A stretch of DNA of 64,000 nucleotides from Clarkia xantiana subsp. parviflora (lineage: Eukaryota > Streptophyta > Magnoliopsida > Myrtales > Onagraceae), in assembly GCA_036873135.1 (NCBI GenBank), contig JAPTYO010000002.1:124001-188000 (forward strand), written 5' to 3'. The position numbers and the translations under genes are program-made. The notes under the pieces were generated by a model. The model saw only the letters and a list, made by a program, of their open reading frames with translations, made no database searches and was not told the origin of the DNA. Within the stretch, counting starts at the first letter, position 1. Each line of letters starts with the position of its first letter. Below, one piece after another: positions 24,946 to 35,500 of the stretch.

Positions 24946-25205
24946 TTAGGGCTCGCAATTCTTGCGGGCCGTGTGGGTTCGTGTTGTGTTCTGGGGTCAG
25001 GCCAAACACGGTCAAACCCGATCCAACATGAAAAACAGGCACAAAAAACCTATATTAAATTGATAAAAAAAAATAATATAAAACCATTTTAGTTTAAAAC
25101 ATCGTGTTATATCGTGTTTCGTGTCGTGCCGTGTTACTAATATCAAACCCAAACTCGTAATTTTCGTGTCGCCCAATCGTGCCGAGCCCGAATTGCCAGC
25201 CCTAA
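24946..25205. mobile_element. MITE-like element with 15-bp terminal inverted repeats
   Basis: The left end TTAGGGCTCGCAATT (24946-24960) is the inverse of AATTGCCAGCCCTAA (25191-25205) with one mismatch. The inside is rich in CGTGTT/ACACGA words. A related copy is at about 60430-60845. No coding capacity. It sits about 140 bp upstream of the P450 start. Confidence 0.65.
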
Positions 25206-26016
25206 ATAAAATATGTCGAAGCTGTTGATTTTTGAGGTTTAAAATTATTAATTATATATTTTTTTAACTTAATTTTTGAATATTTTATAGCATGATATTG
25301 CCGATAATTTTATATTTTAAAACGCATTAAAAAATTTATATCTTTAAATAGAGTTATATTGTTTTAGTTATTTAATTTAATAATATTTATAAATATATTT
25401 ATTTATTTTTATTAATATATTTTTAATTATAATAATTTTTCTACGTTATGTAAAAATTATATTATCATGTGAAAATAACTATGAAAAAGTTGGTGCCAAA
25501 AGTATTGGTTGGTTATTTTGAAAAACATAGTAAATTCAAAAAATACGTTTTTAAAAATATTTTTATTTCGAGTGAGTGAGCAAGCAAGGCAGCAGTAGCA
25601 CATTAATTTTACAAGGTGCCCCCGACGAGGGAGAATCTTCTTTCGACTAGCTTCCGAGGGGAGAGTCCAGATAATTGTTGGACCAGTATTCTGATGATTG
25701 CTGTTTATTTAACCAAATAATCCAACCTATCCTATCCTATCCTATCCTATCCTATCAATGCATATTATTGTTGGTCCCCAAAACTATTTAGACAAGATTG
25801 TTAGCAATATTATGTGAATTAAATGATGGTTATCGTAGATGATTGTTGGCGAGTGCATCCTATTTTGTCCCTTTCATAATAACAATATAATCACATGTCG
25901 GTATCTCAAATTTATAGTAAACCCACTTGTAACATTATTTATTTATTAAGAAAACTTGTGATTACTGATAAACTCTGAACTCTAACCAGAAATCCTAGGC
26001 GGCGTTTTGAGAGAAA
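25206..26016. other. AT-rich intergenic region
   Basis: No gene is seen apart from the simple repeat at 25726-25756. AT-rich to about 25560, then more balanced. Confidence 0.4.
25726..25756. repeat. (CCTAT)6 microsatellite
   Basis: Six perfect CCTAT units. Confidence 0.95.
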
Positions 26017-26054
26017 ATGGAGAAGATGAACAAACACTTGCGGATCATTGGTGT

Positions 26055-26570
26055 ATGTTTTTCCTCTTAGCTCTCGAGCATGTTGACTATAATTTCGTTA
26101 ATTTTACAACATTATATTGTATAGTTTAGTTTTATTTTAATAAGGTTTTATTCTTATACCGTACTCGTAGTGGGCTAATCATTCACATGTATTATCTCCG
26201 GAGTAATGTTGATCATGCACATATACTATCTCACGACATAATGTGGGTGATCAACCTTATTCTATGATGATACATGTGAATGATTAGACGACTCAAAGTA
26301 TGGTATAAGAATAAAACCGTGTTAAATAAAACTGAATTATGCAACATAACTTTATAAATTAACAGAATTATACAAAATTTAAAGTAAAAAGCTAGAGACG
26401 GGAGCTCTTAGTTTGTGTTTTTCTTCCCGGTCCTTTGAGAATTTTAATTTTGTAGATTTTTTTTAAAAAAAAATTTGTAAAATTATATTGCATAATTTAA
26501 TTTTGTTTTGTTTTAATAAAGTTTTATTTGTGTTCCATATACGGAGTCGACTAATCATTTTCATGTTCAT
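26055..26570. repeat. Long inverted repeat with a third direct copy of one arm
   Basis: The left arm (about 26090-26200) contains TAGTTTAGTTTTATTTTAATAAGG, TTATTCTTATACCGTACT and GGGCTAATCATTCACATGTAT. The right arm (about 26265-26370) is its reverse complement with about 15-20% differences. A third copy of the arm, in left-arm orientation, follows at about 26466-26570 (TAATTTAATTTTGTTTTGTTTTAATAAAG). No coding capacity; likely a MITE plus a fragment or tandem insertion. It lies directly upstream of the RPS2 promoter. Confidence 0.65.
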
Positions 26571-26591
26571 CCTCTATGTATCATTATCAGG

Positions 26592-26678
26592 CCATCATAA
26601 ATTTCTAGCCCATCATAAATTTCTAGCCCGAGTTACCAGACGGGCCCAAAATCCCTCAAGACCCAATACAAACCCTAG
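26592..26678 (+). promoter_or_regulatory. RPS2 proximal promoter: site II and telo-box motifs
   Basis: An 18-bp direct repeat with CCATCATAAATTTCTAGCC includes AGCCCA (reverse of TGGGCT). GGGCCCA follows at 26642-26648, and a telo-box AAACCCTAG at 26670-26678, about 120 bp before the ATG. Site II (TGGGCY) with telo-box is the usual promoter code of plant ribosomal protein genes. Confidence 0.65.
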
Positions 26679-26798
26679 CTATAACCTACATATAAATTCC
26701 TGCCTAGCAGCAAGCACCAATCTCTCTCCACTCGCACTCTCAGCCTCCCGCCGTTGGGTCTGTTAGCTTCCGTTCACTGTCGAGAGGGGAAAAGAACC

Positions 26799-28110
26799 AT
26801 GGCTGACAGAGAGCGTGGTGGATTCGGCCGTGGATTCGGCGATCGTGGCCGTGGTGACCGCGGAGGCCGTGGAGGCAGGGGTGACCGTGGTCGTGGTCGC
26901 CGCCGTCCACAACGCCAGGAGGAGGATAAGTGGGTTCCCGTGACAAAGCTCGGCCGCCTCGTCGCCGATGGAAAGATCAAATCGCTTGAGGAAATCTACC
27001 TCCACTCTCTGCCCATCAAGGAGTACCAGATCATCGACCTTCTCGTTGGCCCGAGCCTCAAGGACGAGGTGATGAAGATTATGCCGGTCCAGAAGCAGAC
27101 ACGGGCCGGTCAGAGGACCCGATTCAAGGCCTTCGTCGTCGTCGGAGACAGCAATGGTCATGTCGGACTTGGCGTGAAGTGCAGCAAGGAAGTCGCCACC
27201 GCAATTCGCGGCTCCATAATATTGGCCAAGCTGTCAGTGATTCCGGTCAGGAGAGGATACTGGGGTAACAAGATCGGGACGCCCCACACTGTTCCCTGCA
27301 AGGTCACCGGAAAATGTGGTTCCGTCACTGTCAGGATGGTGCCAGCTCCTCGTGGTGCTGGAATTGTGGCTGCTCGGGTGCCGAAGAAAGTTCTCCAATT
27401 TGCAGGAATTGATGATGTGTTCACCTCCTCGAGGGGATCGACCAAAACTCTTGGAAACTTTGTCAAGGTAATTATTTGTTTGATTTACTCGATTTCATAA
27501 ACAAACCAATTCCTTATATCCTATATGCTTGCTTTTTCTACTATCCACTGCGTCAAGCCTTGAATAGTATTATTCATGCAGAAGTTCATCCTTTTCTTGT
27601 CTTATTGATTTGATTGTTTAGCAAGCACATTAGAATGGTTGAACTCGTATGTATTTATTAGTGATCTTCTTTTGAGTGCTATTGGGTGTTCATATTTGGT
27701 TGACATATTGCCTCGACTCTTTGGCCTTTAAGTTAAAGTTGCAGTTAATACCTCATTTGAATCATTAATCTAGAAAGATTTAGATGTTATAAATGTTTTT
27801 TAGTTGGGTTGAGAGTAGAATTCATTAGTAATGTGTAGGAAGATGAATGTTGCCTGTTTATGCTACAATGTTGTTATTAATCCACATTGATGTTGTAACC
27901 CAAAAAGGTGTTATTTTAGATTGATTTCGTCTTTAACCATGTTTGTTTGAACAGGCTACATTTGATTGTCTGCTGAAAACGTATGGATTCCTGACTCCGG
28001 ATTTCTGGAAGGAAACTCGGTTCTTGAAGTCTCCATACCAGGAGTACACCGACTTTTTGGCCAAGCCAGCGGGGAAGCTTATCTCCGTCGAGGAAGTCAT
28101 TGAGTCTTAG
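26799..28110 (+). CDS. RPS2: 40S ribosomal protein S2 (uS5)
   Basis: Two exons, 26799-27467 and 27955-28110, give 274 aa. The start [20 protein letters not shown] leads into an RGG-rich N-terminus typical of eukaryotic uS5. The S5 N-terminal domain is about residues 85-150 and the S5 C-terminal domain about 160-235. The protein is part of the small-subunit head/body near the mRNA entry and decoding site and acts in fidelity. The single intron after NFVK is in phase 0. The end is ISVEEVIES. Promoter site II and telo-box motifs fit constitutive, growth-linked expression. All parts are intact. It converges with SIN2. Confidence 0.97.
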
Positions 28111-28907
28111 ATAATCTCATTGTGTTGAAGAATTTCGTGAGGGTCATAGGTTGAGTCATGTTTTATTATTATTATTGAATGTTCGTCGGTTTTGAGATAC
28201 AATGTTGTCTTTCTTCTCTTCAAGTTTATCCAAGACCATTCGTTTGGGCACTTTTGCAATCTACTAAGAATGAAGATTATCATGTCTATCATCCACTACA
28301 GGGATTGATTACTGGTAAACGTAACCAATAAAGGAATCACAAAATAGAACCGCTTTCAATCTTGTAGCTAAACTAATGTCAATCAAGTCTTCATTTTGTG
28401 ATACTTTTTAAGCAATTTTATAGTATAGGCAAGGACCATCTTTCAATTGGATCTCAACTTTCCGCTTTTAAATTTATATATATATATATATATACATTAA
28501 ATTAACAACAAAAATATAGCGACAATAGCGCAGTCAACAACTAGATCAAACTAGGCTAAAGTAGATCAAAGTAACAGAATCAGATACAGTGTCAAAATCA
28601 GCTATGAGTAATAAACTTTACTTGATGGCCACGTAAAACAGAAGGGTGAATCAGGATGTATCTAGCTAGCTAGCATTACGAACAAGCTAGCCACATGGTA
28701 AGCGTCCTTATCTAAAGGAGAAGGATCTGAAATCTCCCTCCAGTTAGTTCTTGCCTCCAGCTACTTTCTTAATCAAGGTAAGCAAGGAAAGGCTTGAGGC
28801 CAACATCTTGCAGAACCAACAAACTTCTCTCTGGTTCCTTTGTTCGATTTTCCTCTCCATGCCAAGAGGCAACAACAAGGACATGTTCCAAAGATAATCA
28901 TCTCCAA
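28111..28907. other. 3' regions of RPS2 and SIN2
   Basis: No gene is seen. Convergent 3' UTRs are expected. A (TA)n run occurs at about 28477-28494. Confidence 0.5.
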
Positions 28908-31719
28908 TTACGAAGGAGTGCTTGTGCTTACATCAGGGACATCATCAAGAACAAACTGCCCGAGCTTACCAGTTCTAAATAAAGTGAGGAACTTCTTGGC
29001 TACCATCAAACGAGCTTCTGATGCCTTGTGAGGAATCTTCAGGGCCTTCTGCAGTGCTTCAAACTGTTCTTCTATGAGCATTTCCAAGTTATCTTCATCG
29101 TCCACGTCTCCTTCAAATTCAGACAAGGTGGTGTACAGAGCTCGTTGAACTTCTGTCACAACATCCTGCATCAACAACTACGTTTACTTAAACATGCAAA
29201 ACAAAAAAGCACCAATCAAAGTAATACTGATGATGGAGTTGGAACTACAGTGATTTACATCTATGTACAGCACGTCAGAGAGATTTGGTGGCTTCTTCCT
29301 CTTTTGACATAGATCTTTGAGATTATAATCAGGTTTCTCCTCTGAATCGTAGCGAATACCTTCCATTCTTCTGTTGTTCGATTGCTTCCAATGAAAGGGA
29401 GTGCCTCTAGTATTTAGTACTGCTAGCAAATACCGAGCAATCCGTTCCTCCCCCACTACCGAGTCTTTAACAGATCCTAAAGGCCAAAAACTAGTTTATT
29501 ACTTAATTGTTTTGGTAAAGGATAGGAAGTAGCATGTGCTAACTCAGGCAAGGCGACAATCATCTTCTAATCAGCAACAAGAAGAGCAACCAACATTACA
29601 TAAAACAAACATATTCAGTTTTCTGGAATGCAGCTGTGGCAGATGGACTTCCTGCAACTTAAAAGCACCTGATATAATTTTCGAACCAGAAAAACAAAAA
29701 CTTCAAGACAGCCATACAGAATGGGAAAATTAAAATTCCATTTAAAAAAAAATGTAAACTAGAATTACTGAGTAGCGCATTTGTTCACATAAGCTCAAGA
29801 ATTCCTTTCGAAGTGGGTCATAGATCAACTATTGTAGGAAAGACAACAGCAGAAGAAACTATCAGTATTGGAAGTTTATGTTCCCTACAAAAAATTATCA
29901 TCATATGTCAAGCTTGTTAGCATCTGCAGGACTTCAAAAAAATTTGCACTCAATCTTGCGGAATAGCAAGATAATACTTGGTAGGTTATTAATGTTTAAG
30001 CAGAATAAGCCGTGACCTTAGAATTGCACTTCATATCCAATGATCAAGGTATTTGTCTGTCAAAGTCATAAAAAGTAACATATCCTTAAAATATAGATAA
30101 AGTTAAGTGTTCGATCCACCCACGAGCACTTTCAGCTATTGCACAAAAAGATAATAAGAGATAAAAGGAGAAATTGAAGCACCTGAAAGAGCCAGCTTTA
30201 GGCCTGTCTCTATGTCTGGTATACTTGGAACTAACACACCAGGAGTATCAAGGACATATATACTAGGATGATGAGCAATCTGTAAGTCATAATTACAAAC
30301 TTTCTGTTAGAACCAACAATCAAACCACCGAACCACACTTAATATTATCAAATTGAATTCTTTGTAAAGAAACTTAGGCAGACAACACTATATCTTTCTT
30401 TTATAAAGGAGAAGAGCATCTCCTGAAGCGAGACGAGTGTCCAATCAAGCATTTAAGATTACAAATTCATACACAAGACACATCAACGTGCACATTTCTA
30501 ATGACTATGATACATGGTACATAGAGTGCTTCCCAGTATGGAATTTCTGCTCACAATCATGCCAATTTTGGCAAACTGGCATAACCAGAATAGTTAGCAC
30601 ATGGCAATAAACAACTATAAGATTCAGTAGATGAGAATACTTGACCTTAAATCCTGCAATATCTTGAGTAACACCAGGCAAAGGGCCTACAGTTGCTCGC
30701 TTCATCTTGTTCACTGAGAAACAAAACCATCATTGTATAGGAACACCAATGAGTAAATATGATACACTATTAATATCTTACTATCCTCTCAAATATATTA
30801 CACATGATATTACACTTACCAGGAAAACGAGATGATGCAACTTGATGAATATTATTGATCAAAGCTGATTTCCCAACATTAGGAACACCAATGACCATTA
30901 CAAGAAGAGTTGGTTCCTTTAAGATAGCTTCTTTGAGTTTCAGCTCCACAAGTTCAAGAAGCTGCAGCACAAACCACAGAAAACTTAATGTCTGAAAATA
31001 TAAGATAAGATCAACCGGTTTCATATACAGGTATCCTTCTAGCAGCAGATCACCACTGACAAGGTAAACATAACATTTGCAACAAAATTATTTTCCTATT
31101 ACAAAAAAAAAAAACCTTTTGCTATAAGTAATATGTGTATAACATATTCATGCGTAAGGGGGCATAGGAATGAAACACTACTAACCTTCTGGACAGAACT
31201 TCTACTGTGGGCATTTATTGTTATAGAATCTTGATTCAAAGAATCAAAGTAACGAACCCATTTCTACAGCAGATAAGAGGGGAAAATTATGAGCACTGTA
31301 CTCAATAATTGACTAGAAATTTAAAAAATAAAAAATCCAATATCAGAACTGATCAAACATACGTGCATGACATTAGGATTGGCCAAATCTTTCTTGTTCA
31401 GAGCAATCACTCGCCGTTTCCGAGAGAGTTGCGACTGCAGGTCGGCGTGTGCCGACGAAAGAGGAATCTGTTTTCACCAAATTCCATTATTACGTGCGAA
31501 AGAAGCAGAGAAAAGAAGCAACAATGGTGGGAGTGGAGGAAGAGTTGTACAGACGCGAGAATCGCGGACTTCGATGACGAGGTCTGCCAGCTTGAGGCGT
31601 TCACGGATGGCGCGTGTGGCAGCGGCCATGTGGCCGGGGAACCAGTTTATGACACCCCCACCACTGTTAAAGGCCATGTCCCCCAGTGCCTTCTTCGCCA
31701 CCTTCTTCAGAGTCCCCAT
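28908..31719 (-). CDS. SIN2: Mitochondrial ribosome-associated DAR/YlqF-type GTPase (SIN2-like)
   Basis: Eight exons on the minus strand: 31555-31719, 31363-31467, 31186-31263, 30820-30961, 30646-30713, 30183-30279, 29259-29476 and 28908-29165. They join in frame to 376 aa, close to Arabidopsis SIN2/DGP2. The circularly permuted G-motif order shows: G4 NKKD in ALNKKDLANPN, then G1 GVPNVGKSA, the G2 region VGPLPGVTQDIAGFK, and G3 DTPG in VLDTPGVLVPSIP. The DAR signature appears as EVRDSRIP, with Ser replacing the usual Ala. WFPGHMAAATRAI is the YlqF/MTG1 signature. Family knowledge: these GTPases act in large-subunit assembly of mitochondrial ribosomes; Arabidopsis sin2 affects integument growth. 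The N-terminal part is short for a clear targeting signal but Lys- and Ala-rich. The first donor is GTCTGT, which is weak. Confidence 0.92.
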
Positions 31720-31823
31720 TTTCTGTCTCTCGCCGTCTACTGGTTGCCGCCGGCGCCACAGGCGAATGGAGGTAATATGTTCAAATCAAGCTCGACCGTC
31801 GACGATGGGGAGGTGAGCTTCAC

Positions 31824-31860
31824 TGGGCCTCTACAGAGTGCGCCCTAACTTATAGGCCCA
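31824..31860 (-). promoter_or_regulatory. Two TGGGCC site II motifs upstream of SIN2
   Basis: TGGGCC at 31824-31829 and GGCCCA (its reverse) at 31855-31860, about 105 and 140 bp upstream of the SIN2 ATG. Site II elements drive many genes for ribosome biogenesis and mitochondrial proteins in plants. Confidence 0.55.
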
Positions 31861-32508
31861 GTAATATTTTGGTATTCAAATCCAAAATATGGTATGCTTG
31901 CAAATAAACTTTTCCAAATATTTCAATCGACCCCCTCTTCTCTTCAAAGGTCAACCAGCCCTTTCGCAAACACCATAAACACGCACCAATATGACAAAGC
32001 TGAATAATTATGTCATTTGCCAATTCATGATTTATATAAGATCGTTTATGCACACAATAAGTTTATCGATACGCATAATAGTACAAAATATGTAAGTACG
32101 AGTTTTTTTTTTTTTTTTCTTACGGAATGTCATAGAGAACCTATCAGGAGAGCACCTAAAATAATATTTACTAACATCGAATCTTCACCTCTCACACCAA
32201 GTCAGTTCATAAGTTGTAATATATTAACCATGTATATTTTTCTATTTTCAGACACAATAAAGTTTGAATCTGGCTAAAATATATGAAGGTAATAGGTCTT
32301 GGTTAAAGGTTAAAACCAAAATCAGCCGGTCTTGAAGGTAGACGAGAGAAATGAAATGGGGCAGCAAGAGCTAGCTCAATCAATCTCAATGGTTTGTTGC
32401 CCAATTTGTTATCTGTCTAATACAAAACATCATGGGAATACAATTGGAATGACATAGGAATTCACCAGGACAACCTTCTCAACAAGCGCACTTAACAAGA
32501 GTCCCTCT
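31861..32508. other. Intergenic region between SIN2 promoter and NUP93 end
   Basis: No gene is seen. A T-run lies at about 32103-32119. The right part probably holds the NUP93 3' UTR. Confidence 0.45.
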
Positions 32509-35500
32509 CTATAAGCTTCGAGAAACCCTCTCATATAGATCTCGCGGCCAATTTCGCTTTGAATTGTTGGCGAGGAAGCTTCCAATCTGCACGTTTCGCA
32601 GAATATCAAAACAAAATTAGTCCAACACATACCACTTCTTGACAACCATGATTATAATTCACCATCAACATACCTTAGCCCTCAAAGCACGAAGAGATCC
32701 ATCAGTGTCGGCTACATTTTCCATGCAAGTGAGTGCTACCCTCAGGAGATCAGGCACACAAGTTTGGACATGAGGTGATAGGTTCTGGAACATGTCTACT
32801 GTAACATCGGGTGCTCGAGGGTCTAGTGGAAGAAAAGGGAGTCTTGCAACTTCCCTTACAGCATCTAAATAGTTGCCTGCTCTCCCCAACTTGTGAATGG
32901 AGAGGATGGCCTCCAGCTGCCTTAACACCGTTTGTTGCTCCATTACACTTTCCCGCTCTAAGGGACTGCACCATTTTATATACCCATCAACAAAAGTTAC
33001 AACAGCTTTTAGAGCATTCTTAATATCTGACGTTTTTCAACCATGATGTTCATTTTACCAAACGACAAGCGAGAATAAAGTGCAAAGATGAGATACCATT
33101 TATCTGGTCAAACGAAATGACAAGAAACGAGAAATCAAATTACCTGACATCGGGATAATACTTGTAAGTTTCCATGATATCATTGCCAGAGTTAATTAAT
33201 CCAGCTGTCTGACTTTCCCCATCCAGTCTACCACGTGATAGTGCACATATTGATGAAGATAGACATCTATTGATGGTGTCCAATGCCATTGAGAAAGCTC
33301 CAACCCTCTTTTGAATTTCAATTGCCTGAATTTTGAGAGAAGAAATAATAACAACAAGGTGAGTAACAAATAATATGAACTGTGGGACGAATATCTTCTT
33401 CTAGATGAATCCTAAGAAAGCGAAAAGAAAGAATAAGATAGCAAAATGGAAAGCAAAAAAAATTTACCTTCTCATAAAGCCCAGCTTCCAGGCACTGGTT
33501 GGCTGCTTCAAGTAGAAACTGCTGTCTCGTTCTTGCATCGGTAAAAAACCTTGCCAACTCACCTTCTTCTCCTGAGCCTCTTGAACCAAGTAAGAAATAA
33601 CTCCCACCATCCCGCAATAAAATCTCGGTCAGGAGTTGCTTTAGCATCAAGGCTTTCTGTCTCTGCTGATCTATACTTCCTCTCCCAGTCCATGATGACT
33701 GCCCACCACCCACTGCTGCTGCAGCTTGTGCATAATATTCCAGTGCCATTGGAAGATTACCAAGACGTAAATATGCAGCTCCATATTGCCGAATCAAGCT
33801 GGACGCTTCTGCATAAGCATCCATTATCCCTAGTTTTTGAGTTCCCTCACCAAGAACGGCATGGTCCGCAAGTGAAATAGCAATGTGGGTAGCATCAATA
33901 CTATAACCTTCAACTCGGGATTCTTTAGACAAATAAAGGATGGCTGGTTGGAACTGAATACTTAAGAGCAACACGTACGGGTACACAAGAGGGTCCTTGC
34001 CACCTTTGGTATAATAAGAAGGCTCAAATTTATTTAGGTAAGCTTGTAGATCGTCTAAACTGTAGGGTACAGAAGTTTCATTCAGGAGAGCAGATGAGGC
34101 TCCTGTAGGAAAGTCACGAACTACTGACAATTTAAACCACAAGAAATCCTCGATTGTGTTGAAAAGTGTTGATAGATCTCTCAGAAGCCGTTCAATAAGC
34201 CGCCGAGAACCAGATATCATTGCGTATAGTAACAGCTTCTTCTTGTCATATGAAGCTCGCCCCACTCGATCACCCATCCTTAGCAGTTTTTCACATTCAT
34301 CTGAAGCTGCCAGAGCTGTGTCAATAGATACCATTCCCCCAGTGTTGATCCATTCTGTAAGCTGGCAAGAAGAAAGCAAATAATTACGAGAGCAGCAATA
34401 TGAAGTACATTATACGCTAGCTGCTTCATACTTAAATAATAAACGAATAGGATTTTACCAGAGGTGCAAAATGGTGTGACGCACGTGACGATTGCGCAAC
34501 ATCTTTAGCTTCATCATAATATCCAGTTCTCAAGCAAAAATAGATCTTCCAAAAGAATATAATGTTTAGTACGTTGCCAAAACAAAGTTTGATTTAAATT
34601 AGGACAAGAACTGAAGATAAAATGCAAAGCATCATCATATTCTTCTACTGATGCAATGACCTTTGCTCAATAACCAAAATGTATTCACCAAAAACTCCAT
34701 ATTTGACACTTTAATAGGACAAACTTGAAACCTAGCCGTCTAATGTACTGGATGTGCATGGAATAATGAACAAAAGAATTCTCTTTCTTTCTGCTCCTAG
34801 AATGCTTTGATACCAAAACCATCCCTTCAACAAAAAACACCAAACGAAAAATGATTTGCATTAATGTTTCTATAACCTGCTGCCAGGTAGTATCCACCGG
34901 TGGTTGCCTCCGCCCATCACCCGCATCAAAATCTAGAGGCCCATAATCCCTCAAGCGAATCTGCACAAAATAAAATCAAAACTTAGTAATAATACTAGTT
35001 TCGCCCAAAAGGATGCAGCTCAAATAATGGCAAGAAATGAGGCTGACTAACCCGAAGGAAGGCCCGGATCTTGTGAAGATTTCCAACCACACCACCAAGA
35101 GCAGCCTGTGAAGAACAGGAACCAAAAAGAGTTACAGCACAAAAATTGAAGAAACCTTGCAATAAGCAATACTTTTGTCTCGTTAAAAATAAGCCTTAGA
35201 AAATGAATTCATAGAATAAAGCTGCTAGAAAAGAATATGGTTTATAAGCACAAAGAGCATGAAAACATAAAAAGATATTCAACTGAAACAATACTGGCAA
35301 TGCCAACATTTCTAAGAATCTAATTATTTACCTGTGCAGGATGGCTTTGAATTGTATCCATAATATATTTCTCATGTCCCCACTCTAAGTGACGTCTTGC
35401 ACCAATGACAAGTAGCATCTTCTTAGAAACTTTTGGTTGAATAGACAAATCTTCAGAAGTCAATGTCTGTTATATTTGAAATTCTTAAACTCGATATAAT

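Noticed and set aside
31309..31848. 179-codon open frame opposite SIN2 exon 1
   Set aside because: It is antisense to the conserved SIN2 exons and shows no domain; a shadow frame.
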